The notes: a model not told the origin generated them from the letters alone. DNA of 64,000 nt from Russula earlei (GCA_025769875.1 JAGFNK010000035.1:62001-126000); one strand, 5' to 3'. Shown: positions 11,146 to 23,097, counted from the stretch's first letter. Numbers and translations are program-made.

Positions 11146-13852
11146 ATGGATCTCGGTCCGTTACCACCACTACCTCCCAACCCTAACCCCACCCCAAAAA
11201 CCCCCCAACCCCCGGAAAAGCCACCCGACCCAGGGAAATCTTATCCACTGAGAGGGGAACACCCAAAGAACCCAGTGCCTGCCCTGATTGAAGGGAGAGA
11301 CACAACCTTTTCGCCAGACCTGAGACCCATTTCCCCAGTCGAAAACGAAGCCAATGTCCCCTCCCCCCTCAACAGGAAGGTTAGCGGCAACAACCAACCT
11401 CCAGCCGAAGGGGATGACCTTCGCATCCTTCTCTCTCACACCACTGAGTGTCTCAATATCATCCAGAAGGGCTTCCTTCACACGAAAACCCCGGGTGGCT
11501 TAGACGCCTCTGACTGGGCTTCACTATGCTGCCACCTAGTGAATGCCATAGGACGAGGTTTCCTCCAAGCTGTCGAAAACCTAGGAGAGGCAGCGATAAA
11601 AGTTTCCATTGCAGGGTCCACTGACCCAACGCCCCTGGCACCGAACCTCCCCACCCTTTTCCACAGACTGACGGACACATCCAATCTCTTAGCAGCCCAC
11701 CTTGCCGGAAACCTCACCAATTACCAGGATGAACATTCCACCATCCTGGAGGAATATCGGAAAAGGGCAGCCAAGAAGGCTACAGTAGAGGTGGATGAAA
11801 CTTGGAGGCTCTGGAAGGAGCAACAAGTGGAACAACGAGCAGCAGCACAGGAAACGGATATCGCCGCTGCCGCACTGGAACAGAAACTTCACCTTCTTCC
11901 TGCAATCAGCTGAGGAGATGGGTTTTACTCTCTCCACGCAAACCACTAATGGCCGCACACAGATGACGCCCAAAGCGGGCAGCAAAAGGACCATTTCTGG
12001 GTCCGTCCCACCATCCGCCCATACCCAATCGCCCCATCAAACACACCCCCTTGATACGAGCAGCACGCCTTCCCCCCTCCACACACCGAGAGGACGAGAC
12101 GCCGCACGAGCCCCAACCACACCCCGCCCTATCACCAGGAGGGCGGAACCCTCCCCGACACCCAACCCCAAAGGTAAAACCCACCCTGGACCACTAACCG
12201 AACCACAAGGGGCTGCACACCCAGACGCTGACGCAATCACCCAAGCTGTCATGAGAGCCATGGCTCCCTTCGCAACGCGCCTACAGGCGCTGGAAAAACT
12301 ATCGATGCCCCCCCCAAAAAGCGCATATACAGGTGAGTCACATCGCGAACCGCTCACCAACCTAAACACCAGACAACGGATGCCGCCATCACACCCACTG
12401 CCAACCAGCACCATCCGCGACCCCCAACCAAGTGCCGCGCCCACCCGCTCAGATAAAACGGAAGCAGATTTCACCCAGGTCTCCTACCAAAGGAGGACCA
12501 AGGGCCCGAACAAAGGAGCACCCCCCGCCGGAACCGCTCCAGACATGACTATCATCACCCCAGCAGCGTATGCCACGGTAGCAGCAACTGCGGCCGACAA
12601 CCCAAGCCAACCCCCTGGACGCAAACCCAAACACCGCAGTGCGCCGACCATCACGGAAGTAACGGTTCTACGAGCCGGCGGGTTTAGTGATGGCCAGGTG
12701 GAACAGAACATACGCGCAAGGGCTGCGGACGCAATAGTCAGGGAGGTTCGACTCCACATGAGCAAAGTGGTAGCCAACCCCATTCCCCTAAGGGCCGGTA
12801 GGTGGAGCGTGCACCCACGCAGCAAAGGTAACTTTGTCTTCTCTTTTGAAGGAACGATCTCTTTCGACCACATCATGTCATACGAGACTTTCCTACTCAA
12901 ACCTTTCCAAGGAATAGGCCAGCTATGCCCATCGCTGGGCTGGACCCGCTTCCTTGCACATGGTGTTCCGGTCAAGGACAACGATGGCTTTCTCTTCAGC
13001 TTATCTGAGCTTCTTGCAGAGGTAAGCACGCTGCCAGGGCTAACGAAGGCACACTTCTCCATGCGACCGAGGTGGCTTAAACCTATCGAGCGCATAAACG
13101 GACCTTACTCAACCCTCACTTTTGCCATCTCTGACCCAAGCGGCTCGGTGGCAAACACACTCTTCAATGGCCGCACTGCCCTCTTCGGCAAGGAAGTATC
13201 AATATGTAAGTGGATAGACAAACCAGCCCTAGTTCAATGCTCGAGATGCCACGCACTGGGACACACCAAAAAATCCAAGGCGTGCCCACTGGGTATAGAC
13301 TCAGTTAAATGCTACCGATGTGGTGCGGCTCACACCTCTGAGGAGCACGACCAAAAGTGCCGTCGGAAGCACACAGTCGCAGGCCTATGCGACTGCACGC
13401 ACTTTAAATGTTTGAACTGCCACCTGAGCGGACACCACTGCAGAGATGCCAAGTGCCCCGCTAGAGATAACTACAGACCGAGGGCGCCACGAAAGGTGGT
13501 ACGTGCAAGAAACAAAGGTAAGGACAAGGAAACCAATACCGAAATGGAGGAAGGTGAGTACAACGAATGGGTGGGAAGCCTTCCCAACAACGACAACGAA
13601 GACGACACGGATATGGCGCTAGACATGCCCCTCTTCCCCGGCAGGGAAAACTCACCCCAAATCACACCCAAGAGGAAGTCCATCCAACTTGGCCTCTCCG
13701 TGCCTGGCCCCTCACGCCACGCAACAGGGCTACTGGAAGACCCCTCAATGCACAACGCAGCATACGGACAGGGACATGCAGACCCAGCTGCCTCGAATCA
13801 CTCCCCCTCGCGCCCGCAAGGCTGCGCTGCCCAGGCCAACCCGTCATTATGA
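11146..13852 (+). CDS. LINE ORF1 (gag-like RNA-binding protein), frameshifted
   Basis: First frame 11146-11913 starts one base into the element (MDLGPLPPLPPNPNP), with a proline-rich leader and a helical KKATVEVDETWRLWKEQQ segment. The frame changes by one base near 11.89-11.91 kb and continues to 13852. The second part has a long Pro/Thr/Ser-rich low-complexity stretch, an RRM-like middle region (about 12640-13200) and three cysteine-histidine clusters at about 13235-13460: CSRCHALGHTKKSKAC, CYRCGAAHTSEEHDQKC and CLNCHLSGHHCRDAKC. Known LINE ORF1 proteins bind and chaperone element RNA. The end overlaps the ORF2 start by four bases (ATGA-type overlap at 13849-13852), typical of coupled LINE ORFs. 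Confidence 0.85.
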
Positions 13853-15701
13853 TGGCACACCCAAAACTGCATATAGCGTCGGTGAACATGCGCAAGCGCA
13901 ACGCCGTTACCCACGCTTTACTGAATAGCGCCACTGAGATTAACTTACTATTCTTACAGGAACCCTGGTACGACAAGATAGGAACAGCTCGAAAGGACAA
14001 TGCCCGAGATGGTGTTGACGTCCTGGGAGGCGCGGCTTCACCAGCCTGGGAACTCCTCTACCCAGGATTTGAAGACGGACAAAGACCCAAGGTAATGTCC
14101 TACGCGAGAAAACCTGACCCGAACAACCACGCGGACCCAATATTCACAGCAATGACAAGACAAGACAGTATGTAGACACCCATGCGTGCAAGTAGTAGAC
14201 ATAATATTTGACAACGAAACATGGCGAGTGATAAACTATTACCATGACATCAGAGACGCTACCGCCCTCGCAACGCTCACCTCTTTAGAAATCAACTCCA
14301 CTACCCCGACATTACTTATAGGAGACTTCAACACCCACTCTCCGACCTGGTCGCCACCAGGAATCCCCAAGTCATACTGGGCCAACCGAATAGAGGACTG
14401 GGCCGCGACAAATCTCCTTACTCTAGCCAACGCACCTGGAGAAATAACCCACAGAGGGGCGGCACACGAAAGGGACTCAACGATAGACTTAGCCTGGTTT
14501 AACATGGCAGCGGTAAGGCTCGCCACCTTCAACGGTTTCACTGTAGACTGGCCCGGATCCCTTGGCTCGGATCATGCCATGCTCAGACTCACAGGTTACC
14601 CCCTCACACCTGACACTGACACCGCAGCAGACACCCATGACCTAGGCCATGTAGTGGACCCGGAGCAGAAAGAAGAGTGGATCAAAACTTTCAAGGGAAG
14701 ATGTGAAAGCTGGGTCCTCTCCGCACATCCAACCGCTGAGAAACTAGATGAAGAGGTGGCAAGGTATATGACTGACATTCAGAAAACAAATCTGGACACA
14801 CTCAAGCTCAGACGCCCACACCATCGACGCGCAGCACCCTGGTGGAACGCAGAATGCAGGTGGGCCGTGCAGGCACTAAAAGAGGCCCCAAACCGAGAAG
14901 AACGGAAGAGAGAGCACAAGAGACTAAAGTCCACCATCCAAGCGGCAAAACGCCAATGGGCAAACGACTATATTGACAGAGCCCAGTTATGGGAAGTCGC
15001 TACCTGGAGACACGGGCGCAAAACTACAAAAGTTCCCCCACTAAGAGGACCGGAAGGTCTGGCCAACTCACATGAGGAAATGGCTAACACCCTTTCACAG
15101 CATTTTTTCGCCGGAGAACGACCAGAAGTAGATATACATTTCCCAGATGATCCGGACCCTCTCCCCCAACGCTCGCTCCCAAAGATCGACAAAGAGCTGA
15201 TAAGCGACCTCCTCCGGAAAGTGTCAGGACGCTCCACACCAGGCCCTTCGGGCCACTCCTGGACCATAATAAAGTGGGCCTGGGAAGCAAACCCGGACAG
15301 ACTTCATGGACTCCTTGTGAACTGCCTCAAAGCTGGACACCACCCAAGCGCTTGGAAAGAGGCCCTTGTTTGCATCATACCCAAACCAAACAGAGCCGAT
15401 TACACACTGGCAAAGAACTTCTGGCCAATTGCGCTACTAGAGTGCTTAGGTAAGCTCCTGGAAAAGATAGTGGCGAAGACCATCTACCAGGACATGGCTA
15501 AACATGATCTCGTCCCCACGACCCAATTCGGAGGAAGAAACGCGTCATCAACAATTGACACAGGGCTCACTCTTCTTCACGACATACAAGCCGCACACCA
15601 AACTGGACTCAAATGCGGCCTCTTACTTTTCGACATCCAAGGCTTTTTTGATAACATCAACCACCGAAGACTAACCCAAGTAGTCGAAAACCTAGGCTTT
15701 G
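13849..15701 (+). CDS. LINE ORF2, N-terminal part: endonuclease and first half of reverse transcriptase
   Basis: Starts MMAHPKLHIASVNMRKR. An apurinic-type endonuclease follows, with FLQEPWYD, LIGDFNTHSPTW, STIDLAWFN and GSDHAML carrying the expected E, D/N and H residues. A one-base frameshift at about 14165-14180 breaks the frame. The reverse transcriptase begins at about 15360 (CIIPKPN, LLECLGKLLEKI) and includes LLLFDIQGFFDNI with the first catalytic aspartate. The gypsy element interrupts it after codon LGF. The second half resumes at 23103. Confidence 0.9.
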
Positions 15702-16193
15702 TGTCACCGACTGGGGGCGGTGTCGCTGACAAATCGTTTCACGCGCGAGACGTGCGCACTGAGTCGAACGAGACGACGAGTTCTCGTGAAGATCGGGGGT
15801 CTCGGTGACAACACAGCGAAGGCTAGTGTGTACCGCGGAGTGGAAAGGCAGTAGATAAGTCTTCGCGTTCGAAGACTTAGAGAGTAGGAGAAGTTTCTGA
15901 GTCGTTTGCTTGATTTCCTGCAAGCCTACAGTCCCGAAGCTAGAATCCAGTGATATTCACAAGAGAACAAGCTTAGGGCTTGTTCTCTTCTACAGACAGG
16001 TTTATATAGACATTGTATCCTATATCAAATAGTAGACACGATGTAACGATGAGGCGAACGGAGCTAGGGCACGCTGGAAGGTGCTGGTACATGCAAGGCT
16101 TTAACGAGTCATAAAACGCGCGGGAACAGTGAGGCTAGTCCGGGTAGGCTTGTCCGGTTGCCGGTCCGGTCCGAAGAGCCGGTTCTTGTGACA
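15702..16193 (-). repeat. 3' LTR of the gypsy element
   Basis: 492 bp, TG...CA. On the minus strand it is preceded by a purine-rich AACAAGGGAGTAA at 16206-16194, a plausible polypurine tract for plus-strand priming. Confidence 0.95.
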
Positions 16194-16211
16194 TTACTCC
16201 CTTGTTAACGT

Positions 16212-17461
16212 CTAAGCAACATAGGGGATGACAGTGGAGCGACAGTGATGGGTGTGGAAATGAATTTGATCGCGAGGGACTCGACATATTTTTTCGGGCC
16301 TGCATCGCCGGTGGGGGCTTCTGCAATGGTCGGCTATGTGTCCTTGGCGATTGCAGAGAATGCAGACGGCGATTTTGGAGCATTCGAAGGTGTCGTGTCC
16401 TCCGTCTTTGCACCAAGCACACCTGTCAGAGAGTCGAGGGGAGAATTGGTACCAAGGATCGAGGAGAGCTTGTTTGGCGTCCTGATGTTCTTGTTCGGTG
16501 AGCTGAGGCATGGTTCCGAATAAGACTCGTGGTTCGAGCCGAGCCTTGGCATTAGCTCTTGCCAACTTGACTTCCGAGTCTCTTACCTCCCACATCATAT
16601 CATGGTATCTTTCTCGAGCGGTGACGAGGGAGTTCGCCATCTGTCGTGTTTTCTTCAACGCAAAACTGATAGCGACGTACTTCGGCCTCTAGTGATAGGT
16701 CCTGCTCGAACCTTAATGCCTCATCTATAGCTTTAGTATGTCTGAGGCCTTCTTTGAATAGGAAGGCATCCTTTTGCTGTAAGAAGAGGGCGAGGATAGG
16801 GGTCGGCTCGAGCTCGAATGGGAATACGGTGAGTGGGACATCCAGGGCCGTAGGTGGCTAATAGGGAGGGAAAGCCATGTGTGAGATCAGGGAGGACGAA
16901 ACGAGGGGGAAGCGTGTCATCTTCGTTTCCTGGGTCTGGGATTAGTAACTCTAGTCCTAGGTCTCCTTCCTCCCATCCTTCTCCAAGTTCTTCTAGCTCT
17001 GAGCGTTGTACGCGGTCGACGTTTGGTTGATAGACTGGCGGTGGTGTTCTTTCGCGGTTCGCTGGGGCGAAGTTTTCATCGAGTACGATTATGTTTTCGA
17101 CTTGTTGGATGATGGGTGTGATGGTGCGTGGGGGGATTGGAATAGGGTCGGGTGAAGGGGTGCGAACATGGTAAGATGGACTGCGAGTTCTTATAGGCGT
17201 GTTGGTCCCTCGAGTGGGGGATCGATTGCCAAAGGCACGTAGTATTGTGGTGAGGGAGTCGTCTTCCCACAGTTCGCGTGCTTGGACAATCATAGTGGCG
17301 TGTTGTGCGGCGCGTCGAATGAGTAGTCTGGTGTTGATAGTGGCTGCTGTCGAGGGGGATGGTTCTCTGGAGAGTGGCAAGTGGATGAGTGTAGGGGAGT
17401 ATGGAGGAGTGGGTACGAGAGTGGTAGAGGAAGCGGTGGGGGAGTTCTGAGTGGAAGACAT
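16212..17461 (-). CDS. Extra ORF downstream of gypsy pol: proline-rich protein with double zinc knuckle, frameshifted
   Basis: On the same strand as gag and pol, between the pol stop (17520) and the 3' LTR. The first frame (17461-16733) starts MSSTQNSPTASSTTLV and is Ser/Thr/Pro-rich with an acidic segment (ELEELGEGWEEGDLGLELL). Frame changes near 16.83 kb and near 16.65 kb lead into a helical, charged stretch (KDAFLFKEGLRHTKAIDEAL, then ANSLVTARERYHDMMWEV). The C-terminus has two cysteine-histidine clusters, CAWCKDGGHDTFEC and CILCNRQGHIADHC. I know no enzyme with this layout. It occupies the place of env in retroviruses but shows no signal peptide or membrane segment. A second nucleic-acid-binding protein is the simplest reading. 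Confidence 0.65.
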
Positions 17462-17519
17462 GTTTGTTTGTGTTCTGGGGGGTAAAGCGGTAGGGAATGA
17501 TTGTTCAAGGGTGGTGCTT

Positions 17520-20500
17520 TTATGCTTGGGGTCGTCCAGCCGAAGCGGAGTAGTAATCTTTTAGAAGTTCTGGAGCGTTGAGGTCATGATGGTCGACCCA
17601 TGAGTTGTCTGAAGTGGGGTATCCTTTCCAGTGTACGAGGTATTGAAGTTTACGTGTTCGTCCAAATCTTCTCGTGTCTAGAATCGCTTCAATTTCGTAT
17701 TCTTCCTCGTTTTCAACGGTTGGTGGAGGTCGTGTAAATGGCGTTCCATATTCCTCCGTTTCCTTATAAGGGAGAAGTAGGTTGACATGAAAGACGTCGT
17801 GTATTTTCATCGATGGCAGAAGTTGTAATTGATACGCGACTTTGGAGATTCTTTTTGTGATGGGGAACGGGCCGTATCTTTTGGGCATTAGTTTACGTGT
17901 TCCTCGTGTTTTGAGGTTTTTTGCTTCTAGCCACACGAGGGTTCCTTCTTCCATTTCTTCAATGTCGGGTTTTAGGGGTTGTTGTTTACGTTCCAGGAGT
18001 TGTTGGGCGTCTTGTCTTGCTTCTTCTAATTGTTTCAGGCGATCGGTGGATGAAGGTACGTTATTATCTTCTAGACTGATGTCGATCTGGGGTTTGAATC
18101 CCATGAGGAGTTCGTGCGGTGATCTTCTAGACGTTTCATGTTTCCATGAGTTATGCGCGTACTCTGCTAGGGGAAGCATTTTTGCCCAGGAATGTGGGTG
18201 AGTCGTGGTCCAGGGTCTCAGGTATTGTTCTAGCCATGCGTTCATTCGTTCCGTCTGTCCATCGGTTTGAGGGTGAAACGCGGTGGACATGTTTTGTTTG
18301 ATGCCTAGATTTTTACATAAGGCTTTCGAGAAGTTTGATGCGAATCGAGGGTCTCTGTCAGAGATGATCCTTTTGGGAACGCCGAACCAGGGCACGAGGT
18401 GTTTCAGATATTCGTGTGCAACACCTGTTCCGTCGATCGTCTTGTTGCATGGGATAAATTTTGTTGCCTTGGAGCATCCTTGATCGACTATGGTAAGGAC
18501 GCTGTCGAATCCTTCTGATTTTGGTAGGTCAGTGATTAAATCCATGGATACGTATTGGAATGGTCCCTGTTCAACGTGTGTGTCGAGTGGAAAGGTCGTG
18601 GCTTTCTTTCTGGGTATATTGGTTTTGGATTCTTGGCATTTGGCGCAGCCTTTGACGTATTGTTCCACGAATTGTCGTAGTCTGGGTCCTTCGTAATGTT
18701 GTTTGACTAAGTTCCAAGTATTCGCTATTCCCGGGTGTCCTGCGAAGGGGGTGTCGTGGAATTGTCTTAGGATCTCTCGTCGTTTGTCAATTTTGTCTGG
18801 TAGGTAAATTTTTCTTGCGAAAATTTCGGGTGGTAGTAGTGTGGTTTTTTGTTCTCCTACTCCCTTGTTAAGGTCTTTGCGACGAGAGAGTGTGTCAGTG
18901 ATGGTGTGCGTATGTCCGGGGACGTGTTCCATAGTGATGTTGAAGTCTTGCATATATTGCATCCATCTGGCTTGTCGTCCCGTTAATTTTTGTGGTTCTT
19001 TAAAATATGTGAGGTTTTTGTGGTCGGTTCTTATTCTAACTGGTTTGTCGGCTCCTAGGAAGAATGGTCGTCCGCTCTTTAGTCCAAAAATTACTGCTGC
19101 TAGTTCTTTGTCGTGAGCGTCGTAATTTCTTTCCGCATCTAATAGTGTCCTGGAATAGTAGGCGATTGGGTGAAAGCCGTCTTCGTATTCTTGGGATATA
19201 ACTGCTCCTACAGCGAATCCTGACGCATCAGGTGTCTAGAACGAATTGTTTTGTCCAGTCTGGAGTTCGGAGTACTGGGTAAGATATGCAAGTTTCTTTT
19301 AGGATTTGAAAGGCTTGGTCCTCTTTCGTTGTCCATTCCCATTGTCTGTTTTTCTTTGTCAGGTCGTTTAGTGGTCTCGCTTTTATGGAAAAGTTGGGTA
19401 TGAAGTTTCGATAAAAGTTACAAAATCCTAGGAAACTTCTGACTTCCTTCAGTGTGGATGGGGTTGGCCAATCTTTAATTCCCTTGACTTTGACAGGGTC
19501 CATGGTTATCTTTCCTTCTCCTATGATTACTCCGAGGTATTCCACCTTTTTCCTGTGGAATTGACACTTTTCTGGTTTAAGATAGAGATCGTGTTGTTTC
19601 AGTTTAGACAGTATGTGGTTGACCTTGAGTGTATGTTCTGCTTCGTCATTTCGTGTAGCAATGATGATGTCATCCATATAAATTTTCAACCATCCTTGTG
19701 CCAGTTCTTCTTGAAAAATGTCGTCCATCATAGTTTGAAAGGTGGCTGGAGAATTGGTTAGTCCGAAGAACATCACCGTCGGTTCGAATAGTCCATCGCT
19801 AGTCTTGAAGGCTGCTTTCCATTCGTCTCCTTCTTTGATTCGGATGTTATTGTAGCCCCATCTGACGTCAAATTTAGTGAATAGTTCCTTTCCTGCTAAA
19901 GCGTGAATCAATTCTGGGATCAAGGGTAGTGGATATACGTTGGGTATTGTCCACTTGTTCAGATTTCGATAATCTTGTACCGGTCGGAATTTTCCATCTT
20001 TCTTTTTTATGAGGAAGAATCCACTAGCGTATGGCGAGTTGGATCTTCTTATTCGTTTGAGTCGCAAATTTTGCTCGAGGAATTTTCCCTGTTCTTCCTT
20101 TTCTTTTGGTGAAAGGGGGTATACTCTGCAATTGATCGTTGTAGGGGCATCTGATTTTAGGTCAATGGCGTGGTCCCATTTCCTTGGTCCAGGAAATCTT
20201 TCCGATTCTTGTTCCATAAATACTTGCCCATATTGATGGTATTGAAGGGGGACTATTTCTTGCCAAGTCTGCGTTTTGTTTTGCATCTGTGATTCTGCCA
20301 ATTGTTGTGCTATGGTGGTCTTGCGTATTTGAGTCTGTAGCCATAGTTCATCGCCTTCTTCCCAGTCTGTTAATGCCTTGATCCATGCCGGTACTTCTTG
20401 GTTTCCCTTGAGGGTGACTCTTCCCATAATGGTCCCTTTGGACCAATTTATTTTTGGGTTTGTCGATTCTAAGAATGGGTATCCCAGGATGATATCATCT

Positions 20501-20832
20501 TGTCCTATATCTGTGACCAGAAATTGGTGCGTATGTCTTTGTCCCAGCAATTTTAACTCTAATTGAACAGTTTGAGTAACTCTTCCTGAGCGATTTAACG
20601 TTCCATCGACATTTTTGACGTTCCTAGTCGGAATTAACTTTTTGGTTTGCAGGTGTAATTCCTTTGTTAGCCTTGGAGATATGAAGCATTCGGTAGCTCC
20701 ACTATCTATCAAGGCTTTTCTTTCGGCTTTGTTCGATCCAATGTAAATAGTAGTTGTCACTGATATTGACTTTCTCTGAGATTTGTACATGGGATCGATA
20801 CCTAAAGCTCGAGCAATCGCCGTTATGCTCAA
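17520..20832 (-). CDS. Gypsy pol polyprotein (protease-RT-RNase H-integrase-chromodomain), one frameshift
   Basis: First part 20832-19228. The aspartic protease has LIDSGATECFI at about 20710-20680, then reverse transcriptase with KKDGKFRPVQDYR and the catalytic YMDDIII at about 19680-19660. After FVLDT a single extra base near 19230 creates TGA. The other frame immediately continues DASGFAVGAVIS and RNase H (TDHKNLTYF), then integrase: HHCC zinc site (HPGIANTW...CAKCQ), core D at MDLITDLP, DRDPRFAS and the E in GQTERMNAWLEQYLR. A GPF-type module (RYGPFPITKR) follows. The C-terminal chromodomain (LQYLVHWKGYPTSDNSWVDH) marks a chromovirus and usually directs integration to marked chromatin. 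Its frame overlaps the gag stop, implying frameshifted or reinitiated translation. Confidence 0.95.
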
Positions 20833-22529
20833 GCATCCGAAAAATCCTCTTCTTTGTCCTCACCCTCTCCCGTCAGGGCTTTAATAAAGGCCTCTCTTTC
20901 CTCTACTGACAGTGCCTTTGCTGCCTTTGCGAGTTTGTCGGCCGTGCTTTCTTCGATTACCTCTACAACAGAAGATTCGGATGTGGTGGTAGCTGTGTTT
21001 GTGGCACGCGTGCGAGTTATTTCGCGTTTCGGTTTCGTGGGGCAGTCGCGGGCCAGGTGTCCTCGAAGGGAGCAGTGGAAGCATCTGCCTTCTTCTCTAT
21101 GTTTCTGTTTTTCAGCTTCGGTGACTGCTTTACGAGTGGCGCCTGTGCTGGTGTCCATTGCGTTTGGGTCGCGCGGTGGGAGTCGGGGTCGCGCGGGTGT
21201 GGTGTTGTTTTGATTGTTCCCGCGATTGGCCCATGCTGAGTTGACCAGTCGTCCCCAGGGCCTGTTGTTTTGTGGTTGATTGGGGTTGCGTCCGCGTGTG
21301 CTGGAATGGTCAGATAAGATCGCGCGTTTGCGCATCCAGACCCTGTGATGCTTCTGTGCTGCTGCAACCCAATCAACAAAGGAGGTGGGGTCTTCGAGAT
21401 CGAGGCACGATTCGACCAGGGATCGTGGAAGTCCCCACGCGAACAGCCTCATGACTGTCGGTTCGTCGACGTCGAGTCCTGCACATCTGGCTAATAATTG
21501 GAATTCGGATATGTAGTCGTCAAGCAGGCCATCCTTCATTTTCAATTCTTTAAGTCGGTCTTGGGCTTTCTCGCGTTCCGCGTAGTCGGTGAACGCGCGT
21601 CGGAATTGCTGTCGCATAGCTTCCCACGCTGTCAGTCCGAGTGGGATATTAGTAGGGTCACTTTGCACGTCTTTGAGCCATTGGTCCATGGCCTCGAGCC
21701 ATCCTTCGACTTTGGGTCCTTTCATTAGTGAGAGGAAATATGCACACTTCTTGATGGGATCCCTGGCAATCTTACTGTCGTGGTTCATGGACATAAACCT
21801 ATTGAACGCGACCAAGAACGCATGTGTGCGCGCGCGATCGCCATTGAAGAATTCGGGGGGAATCCCCTCGAGTTTCCCATAGTCGGGGCCGCGTGTGTTG
21901 CGGTCGCGGTCCGTGCGTGTGTCGTAGTCGTCGGGGTCGGGGTCGGGGCTTGGGGGTCGTATTCCGCGACCTCCCATTCCGGGGAATGAGGCGCGAGTAG
22001 GGGGTTGTGCTGTCCCGGATGAAGCGGGTTGTGGCTGGACCGGGTCGGGGTCGGTGGCAGCGACGAGGACGTTCGTCGTGGTTGTTGGTTCGAGCTCCAT
22101 CGGAGCGTGGGTGATGGGGGCCGATCCTGGCGCTGGGGCGTGGCTTGAAGTCCTCGACCTAGGGACGGGTGTTCCTGAGGCTGTCAGTGTAGTGATGTTA
22201 ATGCCTCGGAGAGGGCTCTGTTGGAGTCTGAAGGCCGGTCGGGCGACGCGTGTCGCCTCCCACGTATCTCCGCGTCGTTCGATTTCGAACCAGAGGCCGT
22301 AGAGGTGGCCCAGGGCTACTTTGGCACCCATCCAATTGGCATAATAGCCGGTCCATGGCACACTGTCTTTCTGTATGGTGTAGAATTCGACACCATCATC
22401 GAACATGGTTATGCTGGGGACGTTCTTCTCTTGATCAGGTAACAGCTCAAAGGGGCATTTGAGGGCAGCCAGTCCTTCAAGGGTTGGGGTTTGATACCCT
22501 TTGGTCTTCCAGTCTCGAGTTGTAGTCAT
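20829..22529 (-). CDS. Gypsy gag polyprotein
   Basis: 566 codons, uninterrupted. It starts MTTTRDWKTKGYQTPTLEGL. The capsid-like core at about 21850-21400 includes PPEFFNGDRARTHAFLVAFN, VEGWLEAMDQWL and the AWEAMRQQFRRAFTD segment typical of Ty3 gag. A zinc knuckle, CFHCSLRGHLARDC, lies at about 21085-21045 and precedes a C-terminal acidic tail. The frame ends a few bases after the pol frame opens. Confidence 0.93.
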   Translation of the reverse strand: MTTTRDWKTKGYQTPTLEGLAALKCPFELLPDQEKNVPSITMFDDGVEFYTIQKDSVPWTGYYANWMGAKVALGHLYGLWFEIERRGDTWEATRVARPAFRLQQSPLRGINITTLTASGTPVPRSRTSSHAPAPGSAPITHAPMELEPTTTTNVLVAATDPDPVQPQPASSGTAQPPTRASFPGMGGRGIRPPSPDPDPDDYDTRTDRDRNTRGPDYGKLEGIPPEFFNGDRARTHAFLVAFNRFMSMNHDSKIARDPIKKCAYFLSLMKGPKVEGWLEAMDQWLKDVQSDPTNIPLGLTAWEAMRQQFRRAFTDYAEREKAQDRLKELKMKDGLLDDYISEFQLLARCAGLDVDEPTVMRLFAWGLPRSLVESCLDLEDPTSFVDWVAAAQKHHRVWMRKRAILSDHSSTRGRNPNQPQNNRPWGRLVNSAWANRGNNQNNTTPARPRLPPRDPNAMDTSTGATRKAVTEAEKQKHREEGRCFHCSLRGHLARDCPTKPKREITRTRATNTATTTSESSVVEVIEESTADKLAKAAKALSVEEREAFIKALTGEGEDKEEDFSDA

Positions 22530-22592
22530 GTTGGAAGAAATCAGTATATTTTCTTGGTGAGCGTGCGGTTCGGGGTCAAGGGTTCGAGTGGT

Positions 22593-22603
22593 AAGCTTGT
22601 TCT
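22593..22603 (-). promoter_or_regulatory. Candidate self-priming primer-binding site of the gypsy element
   Basis: Two bases inside the 5' LTR edge, the minus strand reads AGAACAAGCTT. This is an exact 11-nt complement of AAGCTTGTTCT in the LTR at 22878-22868, which begins about 34 nt after a TATATAAA box (22912-22905), where the transcript 5' end is expected. There is no TGG at the LTR edge as required by an ordinary tRNA primer. Tf1/sushi-type chromoviruses are known to prime from an 11-nt 5' mRNA end. Confidence 0.6.
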
Positions 22604-22605
22604 AA

Positions 22606-23097
22606 TGTCACCGACTGGGGGCGGTGTCGCTGACAAATCGTTTCACGCGCGAGACGTGCGCACTGAGTCGAACGAGACGACGAGTTCTCGTGAAGATCGG
22701 GGGTCTCGGTGACAACACAGCGAAGGCTAGTGTGTACCGCGGAGTGGAAAGGCAGTAGATAAGTCTTCGCGTTCGAAGACTTAGAGAGTAGGAGAAGTTT
22801 CTGAGTCGTTTGCTTGATTTCCTGCAAGCCTACAGTCCCGAAGCTAGAATCCAGTGATATTCACAAGAGAACAAGCTTAGGGCTTGTTCTCTTCTACAGA
22901 CAGGTTTATATAGACATTGTATCCTATATCAAATAGTAGACACGATGTAACGATGAGGCGAACGGAGCTAGGGCACGCTGGAAGGTGCTGGTACATGCAA
23001 GGCTTTAACGAGTCATAAAATGCGCGGGAACAGTGAGGCTAGTCCGGGTAGGCTTGTCCGGTTGCCGGTCCGGTCCGAAGAGCCGGTTCTTGTGACA
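22606..23097 (-). repeat. 5' LTR of the gypsy element
   Basis: 492 bp, one substitution from the 3' LTR. Contains a TATATAAA box on the minus strand (22912-22905) and a perfect 10-bp hairpin (GAGAACAAGC at 22867-22876, its complement at 22882-22891, 5-nt loop) around the predicted transcript start. Confidence 0.95.

Noticed and set aside
16194..17461. Envelope protein in the gypsy element
   Set aside because: The extra ORF has zinc knuckles but no signal peptide, transmembrane segment or fusion-peptide-like region.
22560..22605. tRNA gene suggested by GGGTTCGAGT near the LTR
   Set aside because: No acceptor-stem pairing or A box at the right spacing; the sequence is the element's leader with the self-priming site.
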